Below are positions 7,803 to 18,068 of a DNA stretch of 64,000 bases, piece after piece. Origin of the DNA: an uncultured Sulfitobacter sp. (GTDB lineage Bacteria > Pseudomonadota > Alphaproteobacteria > Rhodobacterales > Rhodobacteraceae); NCBI GenBank assembly GCA_913060815.1, contig CAJXSZ010000006.1:1-64000 (forward strand), given 5' to 3'. The notes beneath the pieces were generated by a model. That model was given only the letters and a program-made list of their open reading frames with translations. It ran no database searches and was not told the origin of the DNA. Position 1 is the first letter of the stretch; each line of letters starts with the position of its first letter. The translations under genes were made by a program, and so were the position numbers.

Positions 7803-9407
7803 ATGAAACTCCAATCCCAAGCCCTCCCGTCCTCCGAGGCATTCAAAGCCAACACCGCCGCACATCTTGATGCGCTGGAGCAGGTCCGTGAGGTTGCCCA
7901 AGCGGCAGCCATGGGGGGCGGTGAGAAATCTCGCGAGCGGCATGTGGGCCGTGGCAAGATGCTGCCCCGTGAACGGGTGGCGAATTTGCTCGATGCGGGC
8001 TCGCCTTTCCTTGAGGTTGGCGCAGTGGCGGCGCATGGGTTGTACGGCGGGGCCGCGCCTTGTGCTGGTGTTATTGCGGGTGTCGGCACTGTGCAGGGCC
8101 AAGAAGTCATGGTGATCTGCAACGATGCTACGGTTAAGGGAGGAACGTACTATCCCATGACCGTAAAGAAACACTTGCGCGCGCAAGAGATCGCCGAAGA
8201 AAACCATCTGCCCTGTATTTATCTGGTCGATAGCGGCGGTGCGAACCTGCCCAATCAGGATGAGGTCTTTCCCGACCGCGACCATTTCGGCCGCATCTTT
8301 TTCAATCAGGCGCGGATGAGCGGTAAGGGCATACCGCAAATCGCTGTCGTCATGGGGTCGTGTACGGCGGGCGGTGCTTATGTGCCTGCGATGAGTGACG
8401 TTACGATTATTGTGAAAGAACAAGGGACTATCTTTCTTGCGGGGCCGCCATTGGTGAAGGCGGCGACTGGCGAGGTGGTGAGTTCGGAGGATCTTGGCGG
8501 TGGCGATGTGCACACGCGGCTGAGCGGTGTGGCGGATTATCTGGCCGAGGATGATGCCCACGCTCTGGCGCTGGCGCGGCGGGCAGTGGGGTATTTGAAC
8601 CGCAGCAAGCCGAGCACTGTGCAGTGGGAGAGCGTTGAAGAGCCAGCCTATGATCCTGATGAGATTTTGGGCGTGGTGCCTGCGGATTTGCGCACCCCCT
8701 ATGACATCCGCGAGGTGATTGCGCGCACCGTGGATGGCAGCCGCTTTGACGAGTTCAAGCCCCGCTTTGGAGAGACATTGGTGACGGGGTTCGCCCATCT
8801 CAAGGGCTGTCCTATCGGCATCATCGCCAACAATGGCGTCCTGTTTTCGGAGGCGGCACAAAAGGGGGCGCATTTTGTCGAGCTTTGCTCGGCCCGTAAC
8901 ATCCCGTTGGTTTTCTTGCAAAATATCACGGGCTTCATGGTGGGGCGCAAGTATGAGAACGAGGGGATTGCGCGCCACGGGGCCAAGATGGTGACGGCGG
9001 TGGCTTGTACCAATGTGCCCAAGATTACGATGTTGGTGGGTGGCTCGTTCGGGGCGGGGAACTATGGCATGGCGGGGCGTGCGTATAGTCCTCGGTTCCT
9101 CTGGACATGGCCCAATAGCCGCATCAGCGTTATGGGCGGTGCGCAGGCGGCGGGGGTTCTGGCCACGGTCAAGCGCGACGGGATCGAGCGGCAGGGCGGC
9201 AGCTGGTCAGCCGAGGAAGAGGCGGCGTTCAAGCAGCCTACGATTGATATGTTCGAGGAGCAGTCGCATCCGCTCTATGCGTCCGCGCGGCTGTGGGATG
9301 ACGGTATTATCGATCCGCGCAAGACACGAGACACGCTGTTTCTGAGCCTGTCGGCGAGCTTGAATGCGCCGATCGAGGAGACGAAATTTGGCGTGTTCCG
9401 CATGTGA
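7803..9407 (+). CDS. liuB: Methylcrotonyl-CoA carboxylase, carboxyltransferase (beta) subunit
   Basis: The 534-residue carboxyltransferase subunit moves CO2 from carboxybiotin to 3-methylcrotonyl-CoA, giving 3-methylglutaconyl-CoA. It has the two crotonase-like halves of the family: the N-terminal half with [17 protein letters not shown] and [16 protein letters not shown], and the C-terminal half with [25 protein letters not shown] and [11 protein letters not shown]. Length is normal. A 92-base gap with no clear terminator separates it from the upstream membrane-protein gene. The partner biotin subunit begins about 600 bases downstream, after an ASCH-domain gene. Confidence 0.94.
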   Translation: MKLQSQALPSSEAFKANTAAHLDALEQVREVAQAAAMGGGEKSRERHVGRGKMLPRERVANLLDAGSPFLEVGAVAAHGLYGGAAPCAGVIAGVGTVQGQEVMVICNDATVKGGTYYPMTVKKHLRAQEIAEENHLPCIYLVDSGGANLPNQDEVFPDRDHFGRIFFNQARMSGKGIPQIAVVMGSCTAGGAYVPAMSDVTIIVKEQGTIFLAGPPLVKAATGEVVSSEDLGGGDVHTRLSGVADYLAEDDAHALALARRAVGYLNRSKPSTVQWESVEEPAYDPDEILGVVPADLRTPYDIREVIARTVDGSRFDEFKPRFGETLVTGFAHLKGCPIGIIANNGVLFSEAAQKGAHFVELCSARNIPLVFLQNITGFMVGRKYENEGIARHGAKMVTAVACTNVPKITMLVGGSFGAGNYGMAGRAYSPRFLWTWPNSRISVMGGAQAAGVLATVKRDGIERQGGSWSAEEEAAFKQPTIDMFEEQSHPLYASARLWDDGIIDPRKTRDTLFLSLSASLNAPIEETKFGVFRM

Positions 9408-9416
9408 TTTTGGCGG

Positions 9417-9500
9417 GGGTGTCATCTGCACACCCTGCGTACCCCCCCGTGCACCGTTGCGTGCACCGATCGGAGCCCGAACACCGCATGGTGTGCAATC
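9417..9500. repeat. GC-rich intergenic repeat-like segment
   Basis: The spacer between liuB and the ASCH gene is crowded with short imperfect repeats: TGCGTACCCCCCC followed by GTGCACC twice (9450-9469), plus two small inverted repeats, GGTGT...ACACC near 9419-9435 and ACACC-GCAT-GGTGT near 9481-9494. It resembles the GTGCACC-type intergenic repeats I recall from Rhodobacteraceae genomes, but copy number cannot be judged from one window. Confidence 0.35.
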
Positions 9501-9511
9501 TGGAGACTATC

Positions 9512-9940
9512 ATGACGAAGACATTGCAAGAGATCATTGATGCCAACCCTGAAGCGGAGACTTTCCGGTTTGGCGACAACGAGGCGCTGTGCGCCGAGAT
9601 TCTGGTGCTTGTGCGGAGTGGGAAGAAGACGGCGACCTGCGAGGCGGCATCCGCCTTCGGCAAGGGTGGCGACGCGTGGCCCGAGGTCGGGCGGCGGGAT
9701 GTGGCGCTCGAGTGGGACGGGACACCTGCGGTGATGTTGGAGACAGTCGAAGTCACGACGCGCCGGTTTGGCGATATGGACGAGGAGTTTGTTGCCGCAC
9801 AGGGAGAGTTCCGCGATCTGGCGCATTGGCGCGCGGGGTATGAGGCGTATTTTCGGCGCGCCGGGGTGTTTTCCGAAGATATGAAGCTGATGTGCGAGCG
9901 ATTTCGACTGGTTGAGGATTTCGGGACCGCTGGCGCGTGA
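9512..9940 (+). CDS. ASCH-domain protein
   Basis: A 142-residue protein with the ASCH fold (PUA-like beta-barrel, a putative RNA- or nucleotide-binding module). The characteristic part is VRSGKKTATCEA (residues 32-43), followed by VALEWDGTPAVMLETVEVTTRRF and the closing FSEDMKLMCERFRLVEDF. The ATG at 9512 was chosen because similarity starts there and GGAG lies seven bases upstream; a longer frame from 9404 reads through repeat-like sequence. It lies between the two methylcrotonyl-CoA carboxylase genes. Its physiological role is unknown. Confidence 0.8.
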   Translation: MTKTLQEIIDANPEAETFRFGDNEALCAEILVLVRSGKKTATCEAASAFGKGGDAWPEVGRRDVALEWDGTPAVMLETVEVTTRRFGDMDEEFVAAQGEFRDLAHWRAGYEAYFRRAGVFSEDMKLMCERFRLVEDFGTAGA

Positions 9941-10012
9941 GGCTTCGGTGGGAATTTCAGTTTATTTGCAAAATGAAGCGGAGCCGTTGCGCTCTGATCG
10001 AGGAGATGGGTG

Positions 10013-11947
10013 ATGTTTGATACGATCCTGATAGCCAACCGTGGCGAGATTGCATGCCGCGTCATGGAGACGGCGCAGAGGATGGGCGTGCGTTGTGTCG
10101 CCGTCTATTCCGATGCAGATGCGGCGTCCAAGCATGTGGCGATGGCCGATGTCGCTGTGCATATCGGAGGCTCTGCGCCAGCGGACAGCTATTTGCGCGG
10201 GGATGCAATTATTCAGGCGGCTTTGGACACGGGCGCGCAGGCGATCCATCCCGGATACGGCTTTCTGAGCGAGAACCCTGATTTTGTGGAAGCAGTTGAA
10301 GCGGCGGGGTTGGTGTTTATCGGCCCCTCGGCGGATGCGATCCGTGCCATGGGGCTCAAGGATGCGGCCAAGGCGCTGATGATCGAGGCGGGTGTGCCCG
10401 TGGTGCCCGGTTATCACGGCAGCGATCAGTCGGATGATTTGCTAGCGGCCGAGGCTGCGAGCATGGGCTATCCTGTGTTGATCAAGGCGGTTGCTGGCGG
10501 CGGCGGCAAGGGGATGCGCATGGTGGAGGAGGCGGGTGGTTTTGGCGATGCGCTGGCCTCGGCGCGCTCCGAGGCCAAGGCGGCGTTTGGCAATGCGGAT
10601 GTGCTTGTCGAGAAGTTTGTGAGCCAGCCGCGCCATATTGAGGTGCAGGTGTTTGGTGATGGGACGCGCGCGGTGCATTTGTTCGAACGCGATTGCTCGC
10701 TCCAGCGGCGGCACCAGAAGGTGATCGAGGAAGCGCCTGCGCCTGATATGCCGCAGGACGTCCGCGCGGCTATGGGTGCAGCGGCGGTGAAGGCCGCTGA
10801 AGCGATTGGCTATAAGGGCGCGGGGACGGTGGAGTTCATCGTGGACGGCTCGGACGGATTAAGGGCGGACGGTTTCTTCTTCATGGAGATGAACACGCGG
10901 TTGCAGGTGGAGCATCCTGTGACGGAGGCCATCACCGGCGTGGATCTGGTGGAGTGGCAGCTGCGGGTGGCGGCGGGCGAGGAGGTGCCCTTGGCGCAAG
11001 AGGAGCTGAGCATTTCAGGGCATGCCTTCGAGGCGCGGCTCTATGCGGAGGACGTGCCTGCGGGCTTTTTGCCAGCGACGGGGACACTGAGCCATCTGGC
11101 GTTTGACCCTGAGGCCCGTGCCGATAGCGGGGTGCGCAGCGGCGATACGATCAGCCCATTTTATGACCCGATGATTGCCAAAGTGATTGTGCACGGACCC
11201 ACCCGCGATGTGGCGCTGGCGCGACTGCGGAGGGCCTTGGGGCGCACCCATGTGGCAGGCACTGTGACCAATCTGGCATTCTTGGGTGCGCTGGCCGATC
11301 ATGCGGGGTTTCGCCGTGGGGAGGTCGATACGGGGCTGATTGCGCGGGATATCGACGCGCTGACCGAAGCGCCCGCTGTCGAGGCGCGTCATGTGGCGTT
11401 GGCGGGGATGGCGGCCCTTGGGCTACTGGAGACGGGCGCAGTGACGGGTTTCACGCTGTGGGCGCCGCTGTTGCAGCAGGTAACGCTGGCGTGGGGCGGC
11501 GAGGAAGCGGTTGTGAAGGTCGAGGTCATGGGACCGGATGCACAGCGTTGGCATATTGGTTCGCAAGCGGTCGAGGCCAAACGTGTGGGCGGGGCGTGGA
11601 AGATCGGCGGTTTGCCTGCGGCCCCCGTTGCCGTGTCGGGTGATGTGGTGACTGTGTTTGACGGCTATGGTCTGGTGTTTACACGCATTGATCCGCTGCA
11701 ACAGGCGGGTGGCGCGCAAGGCGATGGTAATCTGATTGAGGCGCCCATGCCTGGATTGGTGCGCGAGGTGTTCGCGAGTGTCGGTCAAACAGTGCAGGCG
11801 GGGGACAAGCTGGCCATTCTGGAAGCTATGAAGATGGAGCACAGCCTTTTGGCTGCACGCGATGGTGTGGTGGCGGAGGTGTTGGCCGTTGCTGGCGATC
11901 AGGTCGAAGCAGGGGCCGCATTGGTACGGCTGGAGGCGGAGGCATGA
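10013..11947 (+). CDS. liuD: Methylcrotonyl-CoA carboxylase, biotin (alpha) subunit
   Basis: A 644-residue biotin carboxylase plus biotin carrier. It opens with FDTILIANRGEIACRV; the ATP-grasp glycine loop is KAVAGGGGKGMR, and MEMNTRLQVEHPVTE is the carboxylase active-site strand. The C-terminal biotinyl domain has EAMKMEH with the biotinylated lysine at about K607. With LiuB it forms the ATP-dependent carboxylase of leucine breakdown. AGGAG at 10001-10005 fits the ATG at 10013 better than the GTG at 10010. The birA gene at 33975 encodes the ligase that would attach biotin. It overlaps the next gene by four bases. Confidence 0.94.
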   Translation: MFDTILIANRGEIACRVMETAQRMGVRCVAVYSDADAASKHVAMADVAVHIGGSAPADSYLRGDAIIQAALDTGAQAIHPGYGFLSENPDFVEAVEAAGLVFIGPSADAIRAMGLKDAAKALMIEAGVPVVPGYHGSDQSDDLLAAEAASMGYPVLIKAVAGGGGKGMRMVEEAGGFGDALASARSEAKAAFGNADVLVEKFVSQPRHIEVQVFGDGTRAVHLFERDCSLQRRHQKVIEEAPAPDMPQDVRAAMGAAAVKAAEAIGYKGAGTVEFIVDGSDGLRADGFFFMEMNTRLQVEHPVTEAITGVDLVEWQLRVAAGEEVPLAQEELSISGHAFEARLYAEDVPAGFLPATGTLSHLAFDPEARADSGVRSGDTISPFYDPMIAKVIVHGPTRDVALARLRRALGRTHVAGTVTNLAFLGALADHAGFRRGEVDTGLIARDIDALTEAPAVEARHVALAGMAALGLLETGAVTGFTLWAPLLQQVTLAWGGEEAVVKVEVMGPDAQRWHIGSQAVEAKRVGGAWKIGGLPAAPVAVSGDVVTVFDGYGLVFTRIDPLQQAGGAQGDGNLIEAPMPGLVREVFASVGQTVQAGDKLAILEAMKMEHSLLAARDGVVAEVLAVAGDQVEAGAALVRLEAEA

Positions 11948-12600
11948 TCACACTACACCACTGTCCGCAGACACGCTCGATGCGCAGCCTATGGTTGCTG
12001 CATGAGTTGGGAGTGGCGTTCGAGGTGGTCAAACACGGGTTTGGCAAGAACCTGCGCGATCCTGATTACCTGCGCCTCAATCCGGTTGGGCGGGTGCCCG
12101 CGCTGGAGCTTGATGGGGAGGCGATCTTCGAGACGGGGGCCATAACGGAGGTTCTGTGCGAGCGGTTCTCGCCTGAGGGGCTGGGCCGCCCTGCGGGCCA
12201 TCCCGAGCGCAGCCAATGGCTGATCTGGGTGCATTTTGCCGAAACGATCACCCAGCATAGTGCGGCGCTCACCCAGCAGCATGTGGCGCTGCGCGAGGAT
12301 CATATGCGCAGCCCTATTGTGATGAAGCTGGAGGCGGCGCGGTTGCTCAAGTGCTACGCCGCGCTTGAGCAGCGGCTGGCGGGGCGGGGGTATTTGCTGG
12401 ACGGTGGATTTTCGGCTGCGGATATCAGCGTGGGGCAGGCGGTCTATCTGGCGCGGTTTTTCGCGCATCTGGACGGGTTCGAGGCCGTAGCGGCATGGTA
12501 CGCGCGGATCACAGTGCGTGAGGGTTTTATTGCTTCCTTGCCAGGTGATGATACGCTGTTTGCAGGTGATTTTTTTGAGCCTTGGGAGATGCCTGCATAA
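11944..12600 (+). CDS. Glutathione S-transferase family protein
   Basis: A 218-residue cytosolic GST. The thioredoxin-like N-terminal domain has the candidate catalytic region CPQTRSMRS (residues 7-15), the cis-proline motif VGRVPAL and the glutathione gamma-glutamyl contact ETGAI. An all-helical C-terminal domain contains the N-capping-type motif FSAADISVG. It begins inside the liuD stop codon (ATGA), so it is translated with the leucine operon. The substrate is unknown; protecting against reactive enoyl-CoA intermediates is a plausible role but is only an inference. Confidence 0.87.
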   Translation: MITLHHCPQTRSMRSLWLLHELGVAFEVVKHGFGKNLRDPDYLRLNPVGRVPALELDGEAIFETGAITEVLCERFSPEGLGRPAGHPERSQWLIWVHFAETITQHSAALTQQHVALREDHMRSPIVMKLEAARLLKCYAALEQRLAGRGYLLDGGFSAADISVGQAVYLARFFAHLDGFEAVAAWYARITVREGFIASLPGDDTLFAGDFFEPWEMPA

Positions 12601-12620
12601 ATCTGGAAGGGAGAGACGAG

Positions 12621-13475
12621 ATGAGTATGGGACAAGTCGAGATATTCGAGGTCGGGCCGCGGGACGGTTTGCAGAATGAAGCGGGAGAGATTTCCATCGC
12701 GGATAAGGTCGCGCTGGTCGATTGCCTGTCTGCCGCGGGGTTCAGCCGCATTGAGTGTGCCAGTTTCGTCTCACCCAAGTGGGTGCCGCAAATGGCGGGC
12801 AGTGCCGAGGTTCTGGCAGGGATTACGCGCAAGGATGGCGTGCGCTATGCCGCGCTGACGCCCAACATGCGCGGCTACACGGATGCTGTCGCTGCGGGGG
12901 CGGATGAGATCGCAGTCTTTGCCAGCGCCTCCGAAGGGTTCAGTCAAAAGAACATCAACGCCTCAATTGAGGAGAGCATTGCGCGTTTTGCGCCAATTCT
13001 GGAGGAAGCGCGGCATAATGACTTGCCAGTGCGGGGCTATGTCTCTTGCGTGGTTGAGTGTCCTTATGACGGTGCGGTAGCGCCACAAGAGGTGGCAAAG
13101 GTCGCCGATACGCTGTTCTCGATGGGCTGTTATGAGGTGAGCCTTGGCGATACCATCGGGGCAGGGACGCCTGATAGCATCGCGCGGATGCTGGTCGCGG
13201 TGCGTGATGTGGTGCCTGTGGGACGTTTGGCAGGGCACTACCATGATACAGGCGGACGGGCGCTGGATAACATAGACGCCTCGCTCAGCCTTGGGGTGCG
13301 CGTGTTCGACGCGGCTGTAGGTGGCTTGGGCGGATGTCCTTATGCGCCCGGTGCGTCGGGGAACGTCGCGACTGAAGCTGTGGCGGCGCATCTTGCGGCG
13401 CTGGGATATGACACAGGGCTGGATCAGGACAAGATCGCAGAAGCGGTCGAGATGGCGCATGCAATGCGCGGGTAA
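12621..13475 (+). CDS. liuE: Hydroxymethylglutaryl-CoA lyase
   Basis: Cleaves HMG-CoA into acetyl-CoA and acetoacetate, the last step of leucine degradation. This 284-residue TIM-barrel protein of the HMGL-like family has EVGPRDGLQNEAG at residues 9-21 (catalytic Arg/Asp), SLGDTIGAGTP, the metal-binding HYHDTGG and the mobile cysteine loop GLGGCPYAPGASGN. I chose the ATG at 12621 because GAAGGGAGAG lies just upstream; an in-frame ATG two codons later is also possible. It lies between the GST gene and the hydratase. Confidence 0.94.
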   Translation: MSMGQVEIFEVGPRDGLQNEAGEISIADKVALVDCLSAAGFSRIECASFVSPKWVPQMAGSAEVLAGITRKDGVRYAALTPNMRGYTDAVAAGADEIAVFASASEGFSQKNINASIEESIARFAPILEEARHNDLPVRGYVSCVVECPYDGAVAPQEVAKVADTLFSMGCYEVSLGDTIGAGTPDSIARMLVAVRDVVPVGRLAGHYHDTGGRALDNIDASLSLGVRVFDAAVGGLGGCPYAPGASGNVATEAVAAHLAALGYDTGLDQDKIAEAVEMAHAMRG

Positions 13476-13492
13476 TTTGGAGTTTGCGGCAG

Positions 13493-14275
13493 ATGTACGA
13501 GACCATAACAATCGAGACGGACGCGCGCGGCGTGGCGACGCTGACCCTTGCGCGGGATGCCAAACATAATGCGCTGAGCGCACAGATGCTGGCCGAGCTG
13601 ACACAGGCGGCGGCAGAGCTGGGCGGGGATGACGCGGTGCGGGTGGTTATTCTGGCCGCAGCAGGCAAGACGTTTTGCGCAGGCGGTGATCTGGGCTGGA
13701 TGCAGGAGCAGATGGGCATGGATGCGGCCACGCGCGCGCAGGAGGCGGGTAAACTCGCCACGATGCTGGGCGCGCTGAACCGTCTGCCCAAGCCGCTGAT
13801 CGGGCGCTTGCATGGCAATGCGTTTGGCGGCGGGGTCGGTATGGCGGCGGTTTGTGATGTGGCCGTGGGCGTGGACAGCCTCAAGATGGCGCTGACAGAG
13901 ACGAAGCTCGGCATTATTCCTGCCACCATAGGTCCTTACGTCATTGCGCGCATGGGCGAGGGGCGTGCGCGCCGCGTGTTCATGTCGGGGTGCGTTTTCG
14001 GGGCGGAGGAGGCGGTGGAACTTGGGCTGCTGGCGCGCAGCGTTCCCGAAGCCGAGTTGGACGCGGCGGTGGAGCGTGAAGTGTTGCCCTATCTCGCCTG
14101 CGCGCCCGGTGCGGTGGCAGCAGCCAAGGCGCTGGCACAGGATTTGGGCGGGGCGGCCACGGAGGAGGCGGTTGCACTGTCGATCGCCGCACTCGCTGCC
14201 CGTTGGGAAACCGAGGAAGCCGCCGAGGGGATCGGTGCGTTTTTCGAAAAGCGGAAGGCAGCTTGGGTGGTTTAG
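13493..14275 (+). CDS. liuC: Methylglutaconyl-CoA hydratase (enoyl-CoA hydratase family)
   Basis: A 260-residue crotonase-fold enzyme. The oxyanion-hole segments are KTFCAGGDLGWM (near residue 58-69) and GNAFGGGVGM (near residue 104-113). The catalytic glutamate region corresponds to LTETKLGIIPATIG. In a complete liu cluster this enzyme hydrates 3-methylglutaconyl-CoA to HMG-CoA, and context makes that the best call. The ATG at 13493 has GGAG ten bases upstream; an in-frame TTG at 13484 is too close to that site. It is the last gene of the catabolic run. Confidence 0.88.
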   Translation: MYETITIETDARGVATLTLARDAKHNALSAQMLAELTQAAAELGGDDAVRVVILAAAGKTFCAGGDLGWMQEQMGMDAATRAQEAGKLATMLGALNRLPKPLIGRLHGNAFGGGVGMAAVCDVAVGVDSLKMALTETKLGIIPATIGPYVIARMGEGRARRVFMSGCVFGAEEAVELGLLARSVPEAELDAAVEREVLPYLACAPGAVAAAKALAQDLGGAATEEAVALSIAALAARWETEEAAEGIGAFFEKRKAAWVV

Positions 14276-14415
14276 TCAAACGCGAGGTCCATCGGCGCAA
14301 TTCGGGCGGCGCCGTATCGAGCCTGTGATGTTCGATTAAATATTGCGCAAAAATCACACAATGCCACGGAAAGTTGAGCAGGATCGCCGTAAGTCTCACA
14401 TTTTTCGTTACTTTT

Positions 14416-14458
14416 GGTCGTTCTTCGTAACATCAAAGAGCCAATACGAAGAACGACC
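14416..14458 (+). promoter_or_regulatory. Strong hairpin ahead of the membrane-protein gene
   Basis: GGTCGTTCTTCGTA (14416-14429) and TACGAAGAACGACC (14445-14458) are perfect 14-base inverted repeats around a 15-base spacer. The right arm ends 12 bases before the ATG at 14471. No run of T follows, so it is not a typical terminator. It could be an mRNA 5'-leader structure controlling access to the start codon, or a protein-binding operator. Confidence 0.65.
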
Positions 14459-14470
14459 GGAACGATTCAC

Positions 14471-15049
14471 ATGTCGATGACACAGGCCGCAATTGATATT
14501 TTGCGCGCAGGGCACTTAGCGTTTTTCGCGGCTGGAATGGGAACTGCCCTCTATTTTGATTTCCAGAAGTTGAAGACATTTAGCCATCCCTTGAACCATG
14601 ACGATATTGAGCGGCTGGAAAAACTGCATGTCTGGATATCTTCTGCGTTTCTAAGCCTTTGGTTAACGGGCCTGATGCTCATCTATGTGCGCACGGGTTT
14701 CGACATTGCTACGTTCTCTCCCAAACTCTGGCTGAAGCTGGGCGTAATGACCTTCATGCTGCTTGTCTCCTCTTTGATTGGTGCGATTGTGATCCCCTCG
14801 CTTAAGGCCCACATGGGCCAACCGCTGATTACGATGTCGAGAGGGCGTATGATGTTGCTGACGCAGATCGGCGTATTTTCCATGTTTGGCTGGTCGAGCG
14901 GTTTGTTGTTGGGGTCGAGTGTGGTGCTGAAAACCGCGACTTGGGATGTCTTGCTGCCGATCACCCTGTTCTGGTGTGGCTTGTTGTCCCTTGGTGGTCA
15001 AACGCTGGCCTTGATGATCCGCAGAGGCTATGTGTTTCGCGCGATATGA
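14471..15049 (+). CDS. Multi-spanning inner-membrane protein, unknown
   Basis: A 192-residue hydrophobic protein with about five predicted membrane helices (near residues 13-28, 55-75, 88-112, 131-152 and 160-182). Short charged loops include FDFQKLKTFSHPLNHDDIERLEKLH, given here only as a charged segment after helix 1. I do not recognise the family. I chose the ATG at 14471; the frame stays open to a TTG at 14414, but that extension lies inside the hairpin at 14416-14458. The gene stands alone between the leucine operon and the nuo operon. Confidence 0.68.
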   Translation: MSMTQAAIDILRAGHLAFFAAGMGTALYFDFQKLKTFSHPLNHDDIERLEKLHVWISSAFLSLWLTGLMLIYVRTGFDIATFSPKLWLKLGVMTFMLLVSSLIGAIVIPSLKAHMGQPLITMSRGRMMLLTQIGVFSMFGWSSGLLLGSSVVLKTATWDVLLPITLFWCGLLSLGGQTLALMIRRGYVFRAI

Positions 15050-15180
15050 CTGCGGGCGCAGTGATTGCCCTGAGCCATGGTCGCGGGTTGCTTGCTTGTC
15101 CAAGCCGTTGGCGGCTCATGCGTTGGCAGACAACGCCCGCTTTTGATAAATTGTGCTTCACCTTTCCACCCCGCCTGCCG

Positions 15181-15209
15181 TTGACCCCAACTGTCTACAG
15201 CGGTACACC
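15181..15209 (+). promoter_or_regulatory. Candidate promoter of the nuo operon
   Basis: TTGACC at 15181-15186 matches five of six bases of a sigma-70 -35 box. After 17 bases, TACACC (15204-15209) is a weak -10. It lies 57 bases before the nuoA start, in the only sizeable gap (15050-15265) upstream of the operon. Assigned by eye only. Confidence 0.35.
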
Positions 15210-15265
15210 CACCTCCAAGCGCTGTGTGGGCCAAATGTCCGCATCATCCGAGAAAGGAGCCAACC

Positions 15266-16759
<1,494 letters not shown>

Positions 16760-16763
<4 letters not shown>

Positions 16764-17986
16764 TGGACGGCACCAAAGGTTTCGAAGACGCCCAGACGGG
16801 CGAACAGAAAATCCGCAACTTCAACATCAACTTCGGCCCGCAGCACCCTGCGGCGCACGGCGTTTTGCGTCTGGTGTTGGAACTGGACGGCGAGATTGTA
16901 GAGCGGTGTGACCCGCACATCGGCCTGCTGCACCGTGGTACGGAAAAGCTGATGGAGAGCCGCACGTATCTCCAGAACCTGCCGTATTTCGACCGCCTCG
17001 ATTATGTGGCACCGATGAATCAGGAGCACGCATGGTGCTTGGCCATCGAGCGCCTCACCGGCGTGGAAGTGCCCCGCCGCGCCTCGCTCATTCGTGTGCT
17101 CTATTCCGAGATCGGGCGCATCCTGTCGCATCTGCTCAACGTGACCACACAGGCGATGGACGTGGGCGCGCTGACCCCGCCGCTGTGGGGTTTTGAAGAG
17201 CGTGAAGACCTGATGATCTTCTATGAGCGGGCCTGCGGCGCGCGTCTGCACGCGGCCTACTTCCGCCCCGGTGGTGTGCATCAGGACCTGCCCGATGCGC
17301 TGCTCGATGATATCGAGATGTGGACGCATAAGTTCCTTAAAGGCTTCATGGTCGACATCGACACGTTGCTGACCGAGAACCGCATTTTCAAGCAGCGCAA
17401 CGTCGATATCGGCGTGGTGAGCGAGCAGGACATTCAGGACTGGGGCTTTAGTGGCGTTATGGTGCGCGGCTCTGGCCTCGCATGGGATTTGCGCCGCGCG
17501 CAGCCCTATGAGTGCTATGACGAGTTCGAGTTCCAGATCCCCACAGGCGTGAACGGCGATTGCTATGACCGCTATCTGGTGCGCATGGAAGAGATGCGCC
17601 AATCGGCCAGCATCATGTTGCAAGCCATCGAGAAACTGCGCGCACCCGAAGGGAAGGGCGACATTCTTGCCCGTGGTAAAATCACACCGCCCGCGCGCTC
17701 GGATATGAAAACCTCGATGGAGAGCCTGATCCATCACTTCAAGCTTTATACCGAAGGGTTCCACGTACCTGCGGGTGAAGTCTATGCCGCCGTTGAAGCG
17801 CCCAAGGGCGAATTCGGTGTCTATCTGGTGGCCGATGGATCCAACAAACCCTACCGCGCAAAGCTGCGCGCGCCGGGCTATCTGCACCTGCAAGCGATGG
17901 ATTACATGGCCAAGGGTCACCAACTCGCCGATGTGGCCGCGATCATCGGAACGATGGACATCGTGTTTGGGGAAGTGGACCGGTGA
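16760..17986 (+). CDS. nuoD: NADH-quinone oxidoreductase subunit D
   Basis: A 408-residue 49-kDa-type subunit that, with NuoB, forms the quinone-binding pocket. Conserved stretches include [15 protein letters not shown] near residue 22-36, [19 protein letters not shown] and the C-terminal [12 protein letters not shown]. The ATG at 16760 has AAGGAGG seven bases upstream and overlaps the nuoC stop. An 82-base gap separates it from nuoE. Confidence 0.95.
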
Positions 17987-18068
17987 GCCACGCGCACCTT
18001 TCTTCACTTTCCCTTTAAACTCACGCCGTAGGCATCCGACGCCTAAAACCAATACGAAAGCCTGATCA

